Shown: positions 34,580-45,121, counted from the stretch's first letter. The stretch: DNA of 64,000 nt from an uncultured Muribaculaceae bacterium (GCA_948788915.1 CAQFOZ010000002.1:1-64000); one strand, 5' to 3'. Translations and numbers: made by a program. The notes: a model not told the origin generated them from the letters alone.

Positions 34580-36937
34580 TCATGATTTCTTGACCGAGGT
34601 CTTGCGAGGCTTCTTAACCGGAGCATCATCCTGCTTAGCCATAAGTGTCTTTACATCCTCCAGAGACAAAGAAGACGGATCTGTTGCCTTTGGAATCTTG
34701 TAGTTAGTTGCTTTCCGCGCACCTTCTTTTTTATAGGCCACATATGGTCCAAACCTGCCATTAAGGATTTCAAGACCTGGCATCTCCGGAAAATCCTTTA
34801 TCAGCTTGTTCGCCTCTGTCTCACGCTTCGCCAATATAAGTTCTTGGGCCTCTTCAAGTGTAATAGCCTGCGGAGTCTGAGCCTTTGGAATGGACACAAA
34901 CATCTTGTCATGCTGGATATATGGCCCAAACCTGCCGATAGCAGCCTTTACGGGCTTACCTTCAAACTCGCCTAACAGTCGCGGGAGTTCAAACAGTTTC
35001 AATGCTTCTTCCAAGGTTATATCCGAAATGCTCTGATTCTTCTGTAGGCTGGCAAACTGCGGTTTCTCTTCATCGGAAGCCTCTCCGATCTGGACCACAG
35101 GCCCGAATCTTCCGATCTTTACAGATACTGGCTTGCCGGTCTTCGGATCAGTACCAAGTACTCTTTCTCCAACCTTATGTTCAAGTCTCATTGCTTCCAC
35201 TTTCTCGATTGCAGGGTGGAACGACGAATAAAATCCGGACATTTCGTTTCTCCAGCCTAATTTACCCTCCGCTATCTCATCAAATTTCTCCTCTACACGG
35301 GCGGTAAAATTATAATCAAGAATCTCAGGGAAATATTCTGTAAGGAAATCATTAACCACCATACCTATATCGGTAGGCAACAATTTCCCCTTGTCGCTTC
35401 CACTGTTTTCTGTAATCAGTTCCCGGTCTATCTTTCCATTACTCAAAGATACACGCACATATTCTCGAGGAGTGCCATCCTTATCTCCGTGACGGATATA
35501 TTCACGACTCTGTATTGTGGAAATTGTAGGCGCATAAGTAGACGGGCGCCCAATTCCCAGATCCTCCATTTTCTTCACAAGAGATGCCTCCGTATACCTG
35601 GCAGGGGGCATTGTAAATCTCTCCGTAGCATGAATTGACTGTGGTTCCAAAATCTCTCCCTCTCTTAATTTGGGAAGGAGTCCCGAATTCCCTGCAACCT
35701 CATTGCCTGAATCTGTCAACAGTTCATTGCCGGCTGAATATACTTTCATAAATCCGGGGAACTTTACAACCTCTCCCTCTGCTTTAAAAACATGCTGTTC
35801 TCCGCTTACCTCTATCTCAACATTTGTCTTTTCCAAAACTGCATCTGCCATTTGGGAAGCGACGGCACGTTTCCAGATCAACTGATAAAGCTTCTGCTCC
35901 TGTGATGTACCGGAGATACTTGTATTTGAGACATATGTAGGACGTATCGCCTCGTGTGCTTCCTGAGCACCCTTGGAATTGGTATGATAATGACGCACCT
36001 TAACAAAATCTGCTCCATACGCGGATTCAATTGAAGCGGCAATATCCTTTATTGCCAGTGCCGAAAGGTTTGTGGAGTCCGTACGCATGTACGTAATCTG
36101 TCCGTCTTCATAAAGTTTCTGAGCGATACGCATTGTCTGGTTTACTGAAAAACCAAGCTTGCGCCCGGCTTCCTGCTGGAGGGTAGACGTTGTGAACGGT
36201 GGTGCCGGTGAACGCTTTACAGGCTTAACCGTAAGGTTTTTAACCCGAAATGTTGCTTTCGAACATCTCCTTAAAAACTCCTCGGCTTCTTTTTCATCGG
36301 AGAGTTTATTCTTCAATTCAGCCTTAAAGCCTACAGCAGAGTCTCCTTTAAAAACTCCACTTACTTTGTAGAACGCTTCAGGTTTAAAAGCCTCAACCTC
36401 CTTCTCTCGTTCGCATATAAGTCGTAACGCAACAGACTGAACCCGGCCGGCCGAAAGAGCCGGCTTTATTTTTCTCCATAACACCGGACTCAATTCAAAT
36501 CCGACAATTCTGTCAAGCACACGCCGTGCCTGCTGGGCATTGACCATATCTATATCTATGCCCCGCGGATTCTCAATTGCATGAAGAATAGCCGGTTTGG
36601 TTATCTCATGAAAAACTATTCGCTTTGCTTTGGCAGGATCTATTCCCAAAACTTCGGCAAGATGCCATGCGATAGCCTCTCCCTCTCGATCCTCATCGGA
36701 TGCGAGCCATACGGTATCTGCCTCTTTGGCTGCTGTCTTAAGCTGCTTTACAAGCGGTTTCTTTTCTGAAGGTATCTCATATTGTGGGGAGAAATCAGTA
36801 TCTACCTCTACACTCATACCATGCTTTTTGAGGTCACGGATATGACCGTAGCTTGACATAACCTTGAAATCTTTTCCAAGGAATTTTTCTATTGTCTTCG
36901 CTTTGGCAGGAGACTCAACTATTACGAGGTTTTTCAT
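34580..36937 (-). CDS. topA: DNA topoisomerase I
   Basis: 785 residues from MKNLVIVESPAKAKTIEKFL; the ATG at 36961 is rejected because this is the conserved family start. The Toprim domain shows the opening Glu (VESPAKAKTI) and the SDEDREGEAIAWHL metal site. The catalytic tyrosine lies in ITYMRTDSTNLS (Tyr283). Instead of zinc fingers the C-terminus has repeats with GRFGP (about 600-760) and a Lys/Arg tail, PVKKPRKTSVKKS. It relaxes negative supercoils. It follows folD by 47 bases on the same strand and is probably cotranscribed with it. Confidence 0.97.
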   Translation of the reverse strand: MKNLVIVESPAKAKTIEKFLGKDFKVMSSYGHIRDLKKHGMSVEVDTDFSPQYEIPSEKKPLVKQLKTAAKEADTVWLASDEDREGEAIAWHLAEVLGIDPAKAKRIVFHEITKPAILHAIENPRGIDIDMVNAQQARRVLDRIVGFELSPVLWRKIKPALSAGRVQSVALRLICEREKEVEAFKPEAFYKVSGVFKGDSAVGFKAELKNKLSDEKEAEEFLRRCSKATFRVKNLTVKPVKRSPAPPFTTSTLQQEAGRKLGFSVNQTMRIAQKLYEDGQITYMRTDSTNLSALAIKDIAASIESAYGADFVKVRHYHTNSKGAQEAHEAIRPTYVSNTSISGTSQEQKLYQLIWKRAVASQMADAVLEKTNVEIEVSGEQHVFKAEGEVVKFPGFMKVYSAGNELLTDSGNEVAGNSGLLPKLREGEILEPQSIHATERFTMPPARYTEASLVKKMEDLGIGRPSTYAPTISTIQSREYIRHGDKDGTPREYVRVSLSNGKIDRELITENSGSDKGKLLPTDIGMVVNDFLTEYFPEILDYNFTARVEEKFDEIAEGKLGWRNEMSGFYSSFHPAIEKVEAMRLEHKVGERVLGTDPKTGKPVSVKIGRFGPVVQIGEASDEEKPQFASLQKNQSISDITLEEALKLFELPRLLGEFEGKPVKAAIGRFGPYIQHDKMFVSIPKAQTPQAITLEEAQELILAKRETEANKLIKDFPEMPGLEILNGRFGPYVAYKKEGARKATNYKIPKATDPSSLSLEDVKTLMAKQDDAPVKKPRKTSVKKS

Positions 36938-36984
36938 GTCTGTCTTTTTGAGTTTTAACAATAAATTCCTACCGGATGTTCTGT

Positions 36985-37866
36985 TTATTTATGTGGATTG
37001 TCCTTTCTTGCCTTCAAAGTATTGATCATCAGAGAACATATTGTCATCGGACCTACTCCTCCCGGAACAGGAGTGATGAACGAACACTTTTGCGCTACAT
37101 TCTCGAAATCCACATCACCGCGCAAACGCCATCCGCTCTTGCGGGTTGAATCGGACACACGTGTAGTACCCACGTCTACTATGGCTGCTCCATCTTTAAC
37201 CATATCTTCCGTTACAAATCCCGGCTGACCTAAAGCAGCTACAATTATATCTGCTTCTCGACATATTTCCTTAATATTGGGAGTCGCGGAATGACATACT
37301 GTGACTGTGCAGTTTCCCGGATCGGATTTCTGCATGAGCAGAGAAGCCATGGGTTTGCCAACGATATTGCTGCGGCCAAGCACTACTGCATGCTTCCCTT
37401 TCGTTGGCACGCCATAACGTTTCAGAAGCTGCATGATACCTGCCGGAGTCGCCGGGAGAAAACAGGGAAGTCCAACCGACATACATCCCACATTTACAGG
37501 ATGGAAGCCATCCACATCCTTTGCCGGAGACACCTCTCGGATTATCGCCTGCTCGTCTATGTGACGTGGAAGAGGCAACTGAACGATGAATCCGTCAACC
37601 TCAGGATCATCATTAAGTTTATGAATCTCCTCGAGCAGACGCTCTTGGGTGACATCATCTTCAAAACGGATCAACGTACTTTTGAATCCACATTCGCCAC
37701 AGGCCTTCACTTTGTTTGCAACATATGTCTCCGAACCTCCGTCATGTCCTACAAGTATAGCCACAAGGTGAGGTGCACGCAACCCTTGCGCTGTCATTTC
37801 AGCAACTTCCGCCGCAATCTCCTGTTTGATCTCTGCAGCTGTCTTTTTACCATCTATCAATATCAT
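36985..37866 (-). CDS. folD: Methylenetetrahydrofolate dehydrogenase/cyclohydrolase
   Basis: 293 residues, the standard length. FolD oxidises 5,10-methylene-THF and hydrolyses the product to 10-formyl-THF. Visible are the catalytic [14 protein letters not shown] with its active-site Lys (about 53-58), VQLPLPRHI, the [15 protein letters not shown] block, the nucleotide-binding [16 protein letters not shown] and the C-terminal [11 protein letters not shown]. It is the first gene of a likely folD-topA operon. A -7 box is present at 38016-38023, with the AGAAACT/AGTTTCT element at 37967-37988 in the leader. Confidence 0.97.
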   Translation of the reverse strand: MILIDGKKTAAEIKQEIAAEVAEMTAQGLRAPHLVAILVGHDGGSETYVANKVKACGECGFKSTLIRFEDDVTQERLLEEIHKLNDDPEVDGFIVQLPLPRHIDEQAIIREVSPAKDVDGFHPVNVGCMSVGLPCFLPATPAGIMQLLKRYGVPTKGKHAVVLGRSNIVGKPMASLLMQKSDPGNCTVTVCHSATPNIKEICREADIIVAALGQPGFVTEDMVKDGAAIVDVGTTRVSDSTRKSGWRLRGDVDFENVAQKCSFITPVPGGVGPMTICSLMINTLKARKDNPHK

Positions 37867-37966
37867 GGTTTATACTATTTTAACCGTTAAATTTTAAATT
37901 ATGCCCGAATTTAACTTTCCTTCTCCTTAGAAGAGATTATATAGAAATTTTTTCGTAACAAATATA

Positions 37967-38023
37967 AGAAACTATTTATACAGTTTCTAAGTGAGTGTTT
38001 TTTGCATTTAATCTGCAAATTTA
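37967..38023 (-). promoter_or_regulatory. folD promoter region with palindromic leader element
   Basis: The minus strand has TAAATTTG (38023-38016). About 28 bases downstream lies AGAAACT (37988-37982) facing AGTTTCT (37973-37967), as in the acyltransferase leader. The rest of the 603-base gap 37867-38469 holds the repeats described separately and the nadB promoter; no gene is seen. Confidence 0.4.
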
Positions 38024-38197
38024 GACAAAAAAGGATAAAAACTACAACAAAAGCTAAAAAGATTGTAATTGGACAATAATTGGACAATAATACACCGGTA
38101 TAAATTTTCGCCCCCGATCCTTACAATCCGCTTTATCCCGCAGCTACCGGGTGTGCTATTATTCCCTTATAGTCTATGCCGTACCAGTCCCTGTTAG

Positions 38198-38251
38198 GAA
38201 GTTGGTTTATGAAGTTGGTTTATTAGGAAGTTGGTTTGTCCCCAAACCAAC
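38198..38251. repeat. Tandem GAAGTTGGTTTAT repeats ending in a TTGTCCCCAA-type hairpin
   Basis: GAAGTTGGTTTAT occurs at 38198-38210 and 38211-38223, and again as GAAGTTGGTTTGT at 38227-38239. The last copy forms a perfect 9-bp hairpin, GTTGGTTTG (38230-38238) with CAAACCAAC (38243-38251), around a TCCC loop. Hairpins with the same core occur at 45333-45352 and 58221-58240. Confidence 0.7.
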
Positions 38252-38296
38252 AATCCCCCGTGTTTCCCCGCACTCCCATTAGTCCCCATCCTCCAT

Positions 38297-38341
38297 CCCT
38301 AATGTCCCTAAAGTCCTTAAAGACCTTAAAGACCTTAAGCT
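38297..38341. repeat. 9-bp repeat array B
   Basis: Five tandem 9-mers: CCCTAATGT, CCCTAAAGT, CCTTAAAGA, CCTTAAAGA, CCTTAAGCT. It has the same unit as the arrays at 28596 and 45211, on the same strand, and C-rich DNA flanks it. It lies about 130 bases before nadB. Confidence 0.8.
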
Positions 38342-38432
38342 CCCCTAATCCCCCTGTTTCCTCATAGCGCCCATACAATACGCCAATTTGTTTTTTATCC
38401 CTCTCTTCGACTCCTATGTCGTAAATATTGAT

Positions 38433-38440
38433 TACCTTTG
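38433..38440 (+). promoter_or_regulatory. -7 box for nadB
   Basis: TACCTTTG matches TAnnTTTG and stands 29 bases before the ATG at 38470. No clear TTTG is found at -33. Confidence 0.45.
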
Positions 38441-38469
38441 TACGATGTCAATAGAAAATACTTGAAACG

Positions 38470-40047
38470 ATGGTATATAAATATGACTGTTTAGTTATCG
38501 GCTCCGGCATCGGTGGCATGAGTTTCGCACTCAAGGCTGCTCGCGGAGGAGCCAAAGTGGCGGTTATCTGCAAAACCGCGCCCGATGAGGCTAACACATT
38601 TTTTGCACAAGGCGGTGTGGCCTCGGTAACAAATCTTAAAGTAGACAATTTCGAAAAACATATTCACGATACGATGGTGGCCGGCGACTGGCTCAGCGAT
38701 CCGAAAGCCGTGGAAAAAGTCGTGAAAAACGCTCCTTCCCAAATCAAAGAGCTTATCGGCTGGGGAGTTGACTTCGACAAAAAGGATGACGGAGAGTTTG
38801 ATCTCCACCGGGAGGGGGGACACTCAGAATTCCGCATACTACATCATGCGGACAACACTGGCGCTGAAATACAGACAAGTCTGGTCGAGACCGTCAAAAA
38901 GACCCAAGGAATAGATCTGTTTGAAGACAGATTCGCTGTTGAAATAATAACACAACACCATTTAGGCAAGATCGTGACACGACGCACTCCTGATATTACA
39001 TGCTACGGAGCATATGTGCTCAACGAAGCCACTGAGCAGGTTGACACTTTTCTTGCAAAAGTAACTGTAATGGCAACCGGAGGTGTCGGTGCTGTCTACA
39101 CAACAACAACAAACCCGCTGATCTCTACCGGAGACGGGATTGCAATGGTTTATCGTGCAAAAGGCACTGTGGCGGATATGGAATTCATTCAGTTCCACCC
39201 AACCGCTTTATATCATCCGGGTGACAGACCATCGTTCCTTATCACAGAAGCCATGCGTGGATATGGCGCAGTACTGAAAAATCTCGATGGCTCGGAATTC
39301 ATGCAGAAATATGATGAACGACTGTCGCTGGCTCCTCGTGACATTGTGGCCAGAGCCATTGACTCCGAAATGAAACTTAACGGCACTGACCATGTATATC
39401 TTGATGTGACACATAAAGATCCCGAGGAGACGAAACGCCACTTCCCGAATATATATGAAAAATGCCTCTCCCTTGGAATTGATATAACGAAAGACATGAT
39501 TCCGGTCGCTCCAGCAGCCCATTACCTTTGCGGTGGAATAAAGGTGAATCTTGACGGTGAAAGTTCTATCCATCGTCTTTACGCTGTAGGTGAATGCTCT
39601 TGTACCGGTCTTCACGGTGGAAACAGACTGGCGAGCAACTCTCTGATAGAAGCTGTTGTATACGCTGATGCAGCTGCCCGTCATGTGCTTGAGCACATCG
39701 ATGAATACGACTGGAGAGACGATGTCCCTCAATGGAACGATGAGGGAACAGTACATCCCGAAGAAATGGTGCTTATAACACAATCCGAAAAAGAAGTGAA
39801 CCAGATCATGGGATATTACGTTGGGATTGTGAGAAGCGACTTGAGATTAAAAAGAGCTTGGAACCGTCTTGACATATTGTACCAGGAAACTGAGAATCTG
39901 TTTAAGACAAGCAAGCCTTCTCGCAAGCTCTGCGAGTTGCGCAATATCATTAATGTGGCATATCTAATCATGCGTCAGGCGATGGAGCGTAAAGAAAGCC
40001 GTGGTTTGCATTTCACTGTCGACTACCCTCATCCTGATAAAGTATAA
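38470..40047 (+). CDS. nadB: L-aspartate oxidase
   Basis: 525 residues. This FAD enzyme turns L-aspartate into iminoaspartate, the first step of de novo NAD synthesis. The FAD-binding start is CLVIGSGIGGMSFALKAARG. Fumarate-reductase-family blocks follow: FAQGGVAS, HREGGHSEFRILHHADNTGA, IQFHPTALYHPG and the FAD-proximal CTGLHGGNRLASNSL. Length is normal. nadA and nadC are not in the window. It is probably the first gene of an operon with the S41 protease (22-base gap) and mfd, an unusual grouping. Confidence 0.97.
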   Translation: MVYKYDCLVIGSGIGGMSFALKAARGGAKVAVICKTAPDEANTFFAQGGVASVTNLKVDNFEKHIHDTMVAGDWLSDPKAVEKVVKNAPSQIKELIGWGVDFDKKDDGEFDLHREGGHSEFRILHHADNTGAEIQTSLVETVKKTQGIDLFEDRFAVEIITQHHLGKIVTRRTPDITCYGAYVLNEATEQVDTFLAKVTVMATGGVGAVYTTTTNPLISTGDGIAMVYRAKGTVADMEFIQFHPTALYHPGDRPSFLITEAMRGYGAVLKNLDGSEFMQKYDERLSLAPRDIVARAIDSEMKLNGTDHVYLDVTHKDPEETKRHFPNIYEKCLSLGIDITKDMIPVAPAAHYLCGGIKVNLDGESSIHRLYAVGECSCTGLHGGNRLASNSLIEAVVYADAAARHVLEHIDEYDWRDDVPQWNDEGTVHPEEMVLITQSEKEVNQIMGYYVGIVRSDLRLKRAWNRLDILYQETENLFKTSKPSRKLCELRNIINVAYLIMRQAMERKESRGLHFTVDYPHPDKV

Positions 40048-40069
40048 TTAAGACTTGTCTAACAAAAGA

Positions 40070-41755
40070 ATGAACAGACACAGATCACCTCTATATTTAT
40101 TGCCGATATTGGCAATATCGTTATTGTTCACTGCTGTAAGTGCCCAGAAGAGCAACGACGCAGCTTTGAACCGCAATATGAATATTTTCAATTCTATTGT
40201 AAAGCAAGTTGAACTCTTTTACGTCGATTCCATAAATACGGAAGAGAGCTTCAAGGCTGCCATAGAGGCATTCCTTGCGTCTACTGATCCATATACCGAG
40301 TATTACAGCGCAGACGATCAGGAACAATTACAGAAAATGACCACTGGTGAATACGGAGGTATCGGTTCGTACATTCTTGAAAGAAACGGTGCTTCTTATA
40401 TCTCCCAGCCAATGGAGGGCAGCCCCTCGGCATTGGCCGGTTTGAAACCGGGAGATCACATTATTAAAGTGGACACCGTGGATGTATCATCAAAAAAAAG
40501 CTCTGAGGTTACAAAACTTTTAAAGGGCATCCCCGGCACAAAAGTAACTGTAACCGTGAAACGTCCGTATGTACAGGACTCAATAGTAACAGTTAAGATA
40601 ACACGTGGCAAAGTTCTGGAGCCAAGTCTTGCCTTCGACACTCTCATGCCAAACGGGATAGGTTATCTGCGCTTGTCAAGTTTTATCGACAAGACTCCGG
40701 CTGAGACTAAACGGGTATTTGAGAAATTCAAATCATCCGGAAATCTGAAGGGAGTTATCCTTGATTTAAGAGGCAACGGGGGTGGTCTTGTCGAAAGCGC
40801 GATCGATCTTGTCGGTAATTTTGTACCGAAAGGAACACAGATCGTTCGCACGGTAGGCAAAGATGCGGCACAAGAACGGACATACAAGACAACCCGCACT
40901 CCCCTTTTGGGAGATGTGCCTCTTGCCGTATTGATGGATGGAGGTAGTGCCTCGGCATCCGAAATTGTAGCCGGCTCACTGCAAGATCTTGACCGTGCGG
41001 TACTCATAGGCTCCCGTAGTTTTGGTAAAGGACTTGTACAAAATCCCGTGCAATTGCCATACGGTGGCCTATTGAAAGTGACTATAGCAAAATATTATCT
41101 TCCTTCTGGACGTCTGATCCAGGCTATTGACTATTCTCATCGTAATCCGGACGGAACAGTTGCCCGAGTACCCGACAGCCTAACAAACGTATTCAAGACA
41201 GTTCATGGAAGGGAAGTTAGAGACGGGGGCGGACTGCGTCCTGACTCAACAATCGAATGGCCGGCAGTAAACCGTTTGGTATATAATGCTGTAGCAGACA
41301 ACTGGGTCTTTGATTTTGCCAATAAATTCGCATCAGAAAATCCTTCGATTTCCTCTCCGGACGACTTTGAGGTGACGGACACTATCTACAATGCCTTCAA
41401 AGCATCTATTGACCCTAAAAAGTTTAAATACGACAAAGCTTGCGAAGACATGGTAAAGCAACTTCGCAAAGCTGTGGAAAGCGAAGGATACATGAACGAA
41501 CAGACCAAGGCTGAGATAGACAAACTCGCAGAATTGCTTGTACACAACTTGGATCATGATTTGGACACACATCGAAAGCAACTTTCAGAATACATCGGTT
41601 CCGAAATAGTAGGTAGATACTACTATGAGAAAGGGAAAACGGCATATAGCCTTAAATCGGATCCGGCAGTAAAGGTAGCGTCATCAATCCTGCTTGACAA
41701 AGGCAAACTGAATAGCATTCTAAGCGCCTCTAAACAAAACAACACATCCAAATAA
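40070..41755 (+). CDS. S41-family C-terminal processing peptidase
   Basis: 561 residues from the ATG at 40070; a TTG at 40055 is in frame but the ATG gives a clean signal segment (MNRHRSPLYLLPILAISLLF). Order: N-terminal helical part, PDZ domain (about 85-170, YISQPMEGSPSALAGLKPGD), then the S41 catalytic core. The core has LDLRGNGGG, the nucleophile serine in GGSASASEIV and the lysine in SFGKGLVQ. A C-terminal helical extension is typical of Bacteroidetes members. It probably trims or degrades periplasmic proteins. It lies between nadB and mfd, with gaps of 22 and 9 bases. Confidence 0.94.
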   Translation: MNRHRSPLYLLPILAISLLFTAVSAQKSNDAALNRNMNIFNSIVKQVELFYVDSINTEESFKAAIEAFLASTDPYTEYYSADDQEQLQKMTTGEYGGIGSYILERNGASYISQPMEGSPSALAGLKPGDHIIKVDTVDVSSKKSSEVTKLLKGIPGTKVTVTVKRPYVQDSIVTVKITRGKVLEPSLAFDTLMPNGIGYLRLSSFIDKTPAETKRVFEKFKSSGNLKGVILDLRGNGGGLVESAIDLVGNFVPKGTQIVRTVGKDAAQERTYKTTRTPLLGDVPLAVLMDGGSASASEIVAGSLQDLDRAVLIGSRSFGKGLVQNPVQLPYGGLLKVTIAKYYLPSGRLIQAIDYSHRNPDGTVARVPDSLTNVFKTVHGREVRDGGGLRPDSTIEWPAVNRLVYNAVADNWVFDFANKFASENPSISSPDDFEVTDTIYNAFKASIDPKKFKYDKACEDMVKQLRKAVESEGYMNEQTKAEIDKLAELLVHNLDHDLDTHRKQLSEYIGSEIVGRYYYEKGKTAYSLKSDPAVKVASSILLDKGKLNSILSASKQNNTSK

Positions 41756-41764
41756 TAATCGGTG

Positions 41765-44700
41765 ATGGAACTTAATGAAGCCGTAAATCTTTTTATTTCC
41801 CCCGCCAGGCGCAACGCTCTACAAAAGAACCTAACCGATAAAATAATTAAACGCATAGAGATTTCCGGACTTGAGGGAAGTGCTCCTGCAATGCTTCTTG
41901 CATCACTTGATGCCACCGGCGATCCGGCTCTCGTAATTGCCGATGATCTTGATCAGGCAGGATACATATACAATGATCTATGCCAGATTATGGGAGCTGA
42001 CAAGGTTGCTATATTTCCCAGTGGATATAAACGCGATATAAAATACGGACAGTCTGACCCACCTTCGCAGATACTGCGTTCAGAGGTTCTTGATCTTCTT
42101 AATAATAATAAAAGCAACCTACGATATGTGGTTTGTTACCCCGAATCTCTTGCAGAGAAAGTTGCTGACTCCAACACTGTGTCTGCCAACTCTATTTCCA
42201 TCGTGAAAGGAGATATAATAAAGCAGACTGGTATTCTGTCCCGACTTCGCGAACTCGGCTTTACGGAAACTGAATATGTATACGAGCCGGGGCAGTTCGC
42301 CCACAGGGGATCTATCATTGATGTCTATTCTTTCTCAAACGATCTGCCCTATCGTATAGATTTTTTTGACGACGAAGTGGATTCCATAAGGACGTTCAAT
42401 GTCGAGACCCAATTAAGTGAGCAAAAACTGGAAAACATCTCAATTCTTCCTCCGTCTATCTCAGAGAGCGGTGACAACGGCATTTCCCTGCTTGAGTATG
42501 TTTCTGAGAAAACAATTGTTTTCTGTAAATCTCCTTCTTATCTGCTGGAACGCGTAGAAGCGATAGCATCAGAGAAATTCTCGAAATCCGCCATAATTGC
42601 AGACGAGGGTGACGACAAAGCAATGGAAAAAGTTGTCAATGCAGAGGAATTTGCAAGACACTTCCTGTCCATGAAAATTGTAAAATTCGGATCCGGAATA
42701 GACTCAAAGGTTTTTGATTCCGAATCTAACATCCAATTCCACTGTAGCCCGCAGGCTTTATACCATAAAAACTTTGATCTCATATCCGAAAGTTTCAATA
42801 AATTTATTTCTGACAATTACAGATTGCTTATTCTTTCGGATTCCCCATATCAGACAGAACGTCTTAAAAACATATTTGACGATCGGGGTGACAACATCTC
42901 TTTCATGCCGGTAAACCACACTCTGCATGAAGGGTTCGTGGACCACGACTCTAAGGTGTGTTATTTTACGGATCATCAAATTTTCGACCGCTTCCACAAA
43001 TACAGTCTCAAAAGCGATCGCGCCCGGAGCGGAAAACTTGCACTGTCTCTAAAGGAACTCAACCAGATAGAGACAGGTGATTATATCGTGCATATAGACC
43101 ACGGTATCGGTAAATTCGCGGGTCTTGTAAGAACAACTGCAAACGGGAAGCCACAGGAGATGATCAAGCTTATATATCAAAACGATGATATAATTCTTGT
43201 GAGCATCCATGCTCTCCATAAACTCTCTAAATACAGAGGCAAAGAGGGGGTGCCTCCGAAAATAAACAAACTTGGAAGCGGAGCCTGGAATAAGCTCAAA
43301 GAGCGCACCAAAACCAAAGTCAAGGATATTGCTCGTGACCTTATAAAACTGTATGCCGCCCGTCGCGAGGAAAAGGGATTTGCTTTTTCTCCCGATTCCT
43401 ATCTGCAACATGAGCTTGAGGCAAGTTTCATATACGAGGACACTCCCGACCAGCTCAAAGCCACACAGGCAATTAAGACGGATATGGAATCGGCAAAGCC
43501 GATGGACAGACTTATTTGCGGCGACGTAGGCTTCGGCAAAACCGAAATTGCTATTAGAGCCGCTTTCAAGGCCGCCGCCGACAATAAACAGACTGCTGTC
43601 CTTGTCCCTACCACTGTACTTGCCTTACAACATTACCACACTTTTGCTAATAGACTGAAAGATCTTCCGGTAAAAGTGGATTTCATCTCTCGCGCACGTA
43701 AGCCAAAAGAGGTTAAACAGATACTTGCTGATCTGGAACAAGGGAAAATCGACATTCTGATTGGCACTCACAAAATAATAGGCAAAGGTGTCAAATTCAA
43801 AGATCTCGGATTGTTGGTAATAGATGAAGAACAGAAATTCGGAGTCGCTGTAAAAGAGAAACTGAAACAACTCAAAGTCAATGTTGACACTCTAACCATG
43901 AGTGCGACCCCAATTCCACGCACACTTCAGTTCTCTCTTATGGGAGCCCGCGATCTCAGCTCACTCAACACTCCGCCTGCCAACCGGCATCCTATTGTCA
44001 CATCGGTCAGCAGTTTCGATGATGAGGTAATAAGCGAGGCTGTCAATTTTGAACTTAGTCGTAACGGTCAGGTATTCTTCATATCAAACCGAATTGAGAA
44101 TCTTGCTAATATCGAAAATACTCTCCGCAGACTCATCCCGGACATTCGCATTGTGACTGCACACGGGCAGATGCCTCCCGAACGGGTGGAGCAGGCAATA
44201 ATAGATTTTGCCAATCACGATTACGATGTGTTGCTGTCTACAACCATCGTAGAAAACGGCATAGACATGCCTAACGTAAACACAATCATTGTCAATAACG
44301 CACAGAATTTCGGCCTGAGCGAGCTCCATCAGCTACGGGGAAGAGTCGGCCGCAGTTCCAGAAAAGCATTCTGTTATCTTCTCGTACCGGCAGGACTGCC
44401 TCTTACTCCTGTGGCTCGCAGACGACTCTCTGCAATAGAAAGTTTTAGTGACTTGGGTGCCGGTATCCATATAGCGATGCAGGATCTTGATATTCGTGGC
44501 GCAGGGAACCTTTTGGGGGCAGAACAGAGCGGCTTTATTGCAGACCTTGGTTATGAGGCTTATCAGAAAATTCTCAAGGAATCTGTTCTTGAACTTAAGA
44601 CAGAAGAGTTTGGCGAAACTTTTACGGATATTGCCGACGGTAAAGATGAAGAATTTACAGCAGACTGTACGATTGAGTCAGATCTTGAACTGCTTCTGCC

Positions 44701-45121
44701 CCCCACGTATGTCCCTCAGGAGAATGAACGTATCACCCTTTACCGACGTCTGGACAACATGGAAACAGTAGATAAGATAGAGGAATTCCGAGCAGAACTG
44801 CGTGACCGCTTCGGTGAGATACCGGAAACCTCGGAAGAGCTTATCCGGATAGTACCGCTCCGAATGTCTGCACGTCGTCTGGGAATCGAGCGCCTTGTAC
44901 TTAAAGACGGTAAAATGCGTATCTATTTTGTAGGTGACGACAACAAGGCCTATTACAATTCAGCTGCCTTCGGCAAGGTATTGTCATATTTGCAACAAAA
45001 TCCAAAACGTTGCCAGCTGAAAGAAGTCAACACTCGCAGACTAATGGTTCTCGACTCCGTACGCAGCGTCTCCGACGCCCTCTCCATTCTCTCCAACATC
45101 GAATCGCTAACCCCTCTCTGA
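41765..45121 (+). CDS. mfd: Transcription-repair coupling factor
   Basis: 1118 residues from the ATG at 41765; a GTG directly before it would add one residue. Mfd pushes stalled RNA polymerase off DNA lesions and recruits UvrA. Order: UvrB-like N-terminal domains (to about 330), the RNA-polymerase-interaction domain (TGDYIVHIDHGIGKFAG, about 440-510), helicase lobe 1 with GDVGFGKTEIAIRAAF (Walker A) and DEEQKFG (DExx), and lobe 2 with VGRSSRKAFCYLL. A C-terminal TRCF domain follows (about 960-1070). Length is normal. It ends the nadB-S41-mfd run; the array and terminator region 45122-45441 follows. Confidence 0.97.
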   Translation: MELNEAVNLFISPARRNALQKNLTDKIIKRIEISGLEGSAPAMLLASLDATGDPALVIADDLDQAGYIYNDLCQIMGADKVAIFPSGYKRDIKYGQSDPPSQILRSEVLDLLNNNKSNLRYVVCYPESLAEKVADSNTVSANSISIVKGDIIKQTGILSRLRELGFTETEYVYEPGQFAHRGSIIDVYSFSNDLPYRIDFFDDEVDSIRTFNVETQLSEQKLENISILPPSISESGDNGISLLEYVSEKTIVFCKSPSYLLERVEAIASEKFSKSAIIADEGDDKAMEKVVNAEEFARHFLSMKIVKFGSGIDSKVFDSESNIQFHCSPQALYHKNFDLISESFNKFISDNYRLLILSDSPYQTERLKNIFDDRGDNISFMPVNHTLHEGFVDHDSKVCYFTDHQIFDRFHKYSLKSDRARSGKLALSLKELNQIETGDYIVHIDHGIGKFAGLVRTTANGKPQEMIKLIYQNDDIILVSIHALHKLSKYRGKEGVPPKINKLGSGAWNKLKERTKTKVKDIARDLIKLYAARREEKGFAFSPDSYLQHELEASFIYEDTPDQLKATQAIKTDMESAKPMDRLICGDVGFGKTEIAIRAAFKAAADNKQTAVLVPTTVLALQHYHTFANRLKDLPVKVDFISRARKPKEVKQILADLEQGKIDILIGTHKIIGKGVKFKDLGLLVIDEEQKFGVAVKEKLKQLKVNVDTLTMSATPIPRTLQFSLMGARDLSSLNTPPANRHPIVTSVSSFDDEVISEAVNFELSRNGQVFFISNRIENLANIENTLRRLIPDIRIVTAHGQMPPERVEQAIIDFANHDYDVLLSTTIVENGIDMPNVNTIIVNNAQNFGLSELHQLRGRVGRSSRKAFCYLLVPAGLPLTPVARRRLSAIESFSDLGAGIHIAMQDLDIRGAGNLLGAEQSGFIADLGYEAYQKILKESVLELKTEEFGETFTDIADGKDEEFTADCTIESDLELLLPPTYVPQENERITLYRRLDNMETVDKIEEFRAELRDRFGEIPETSEELIRIVPLRMSARRLGIERLVLKDGKMRIYFVGDDNKAYYNSAAFGKVLSYLQQNPKRCQLKEVNTRRLMVLDSVRSVSDALSILSNIESLTPL

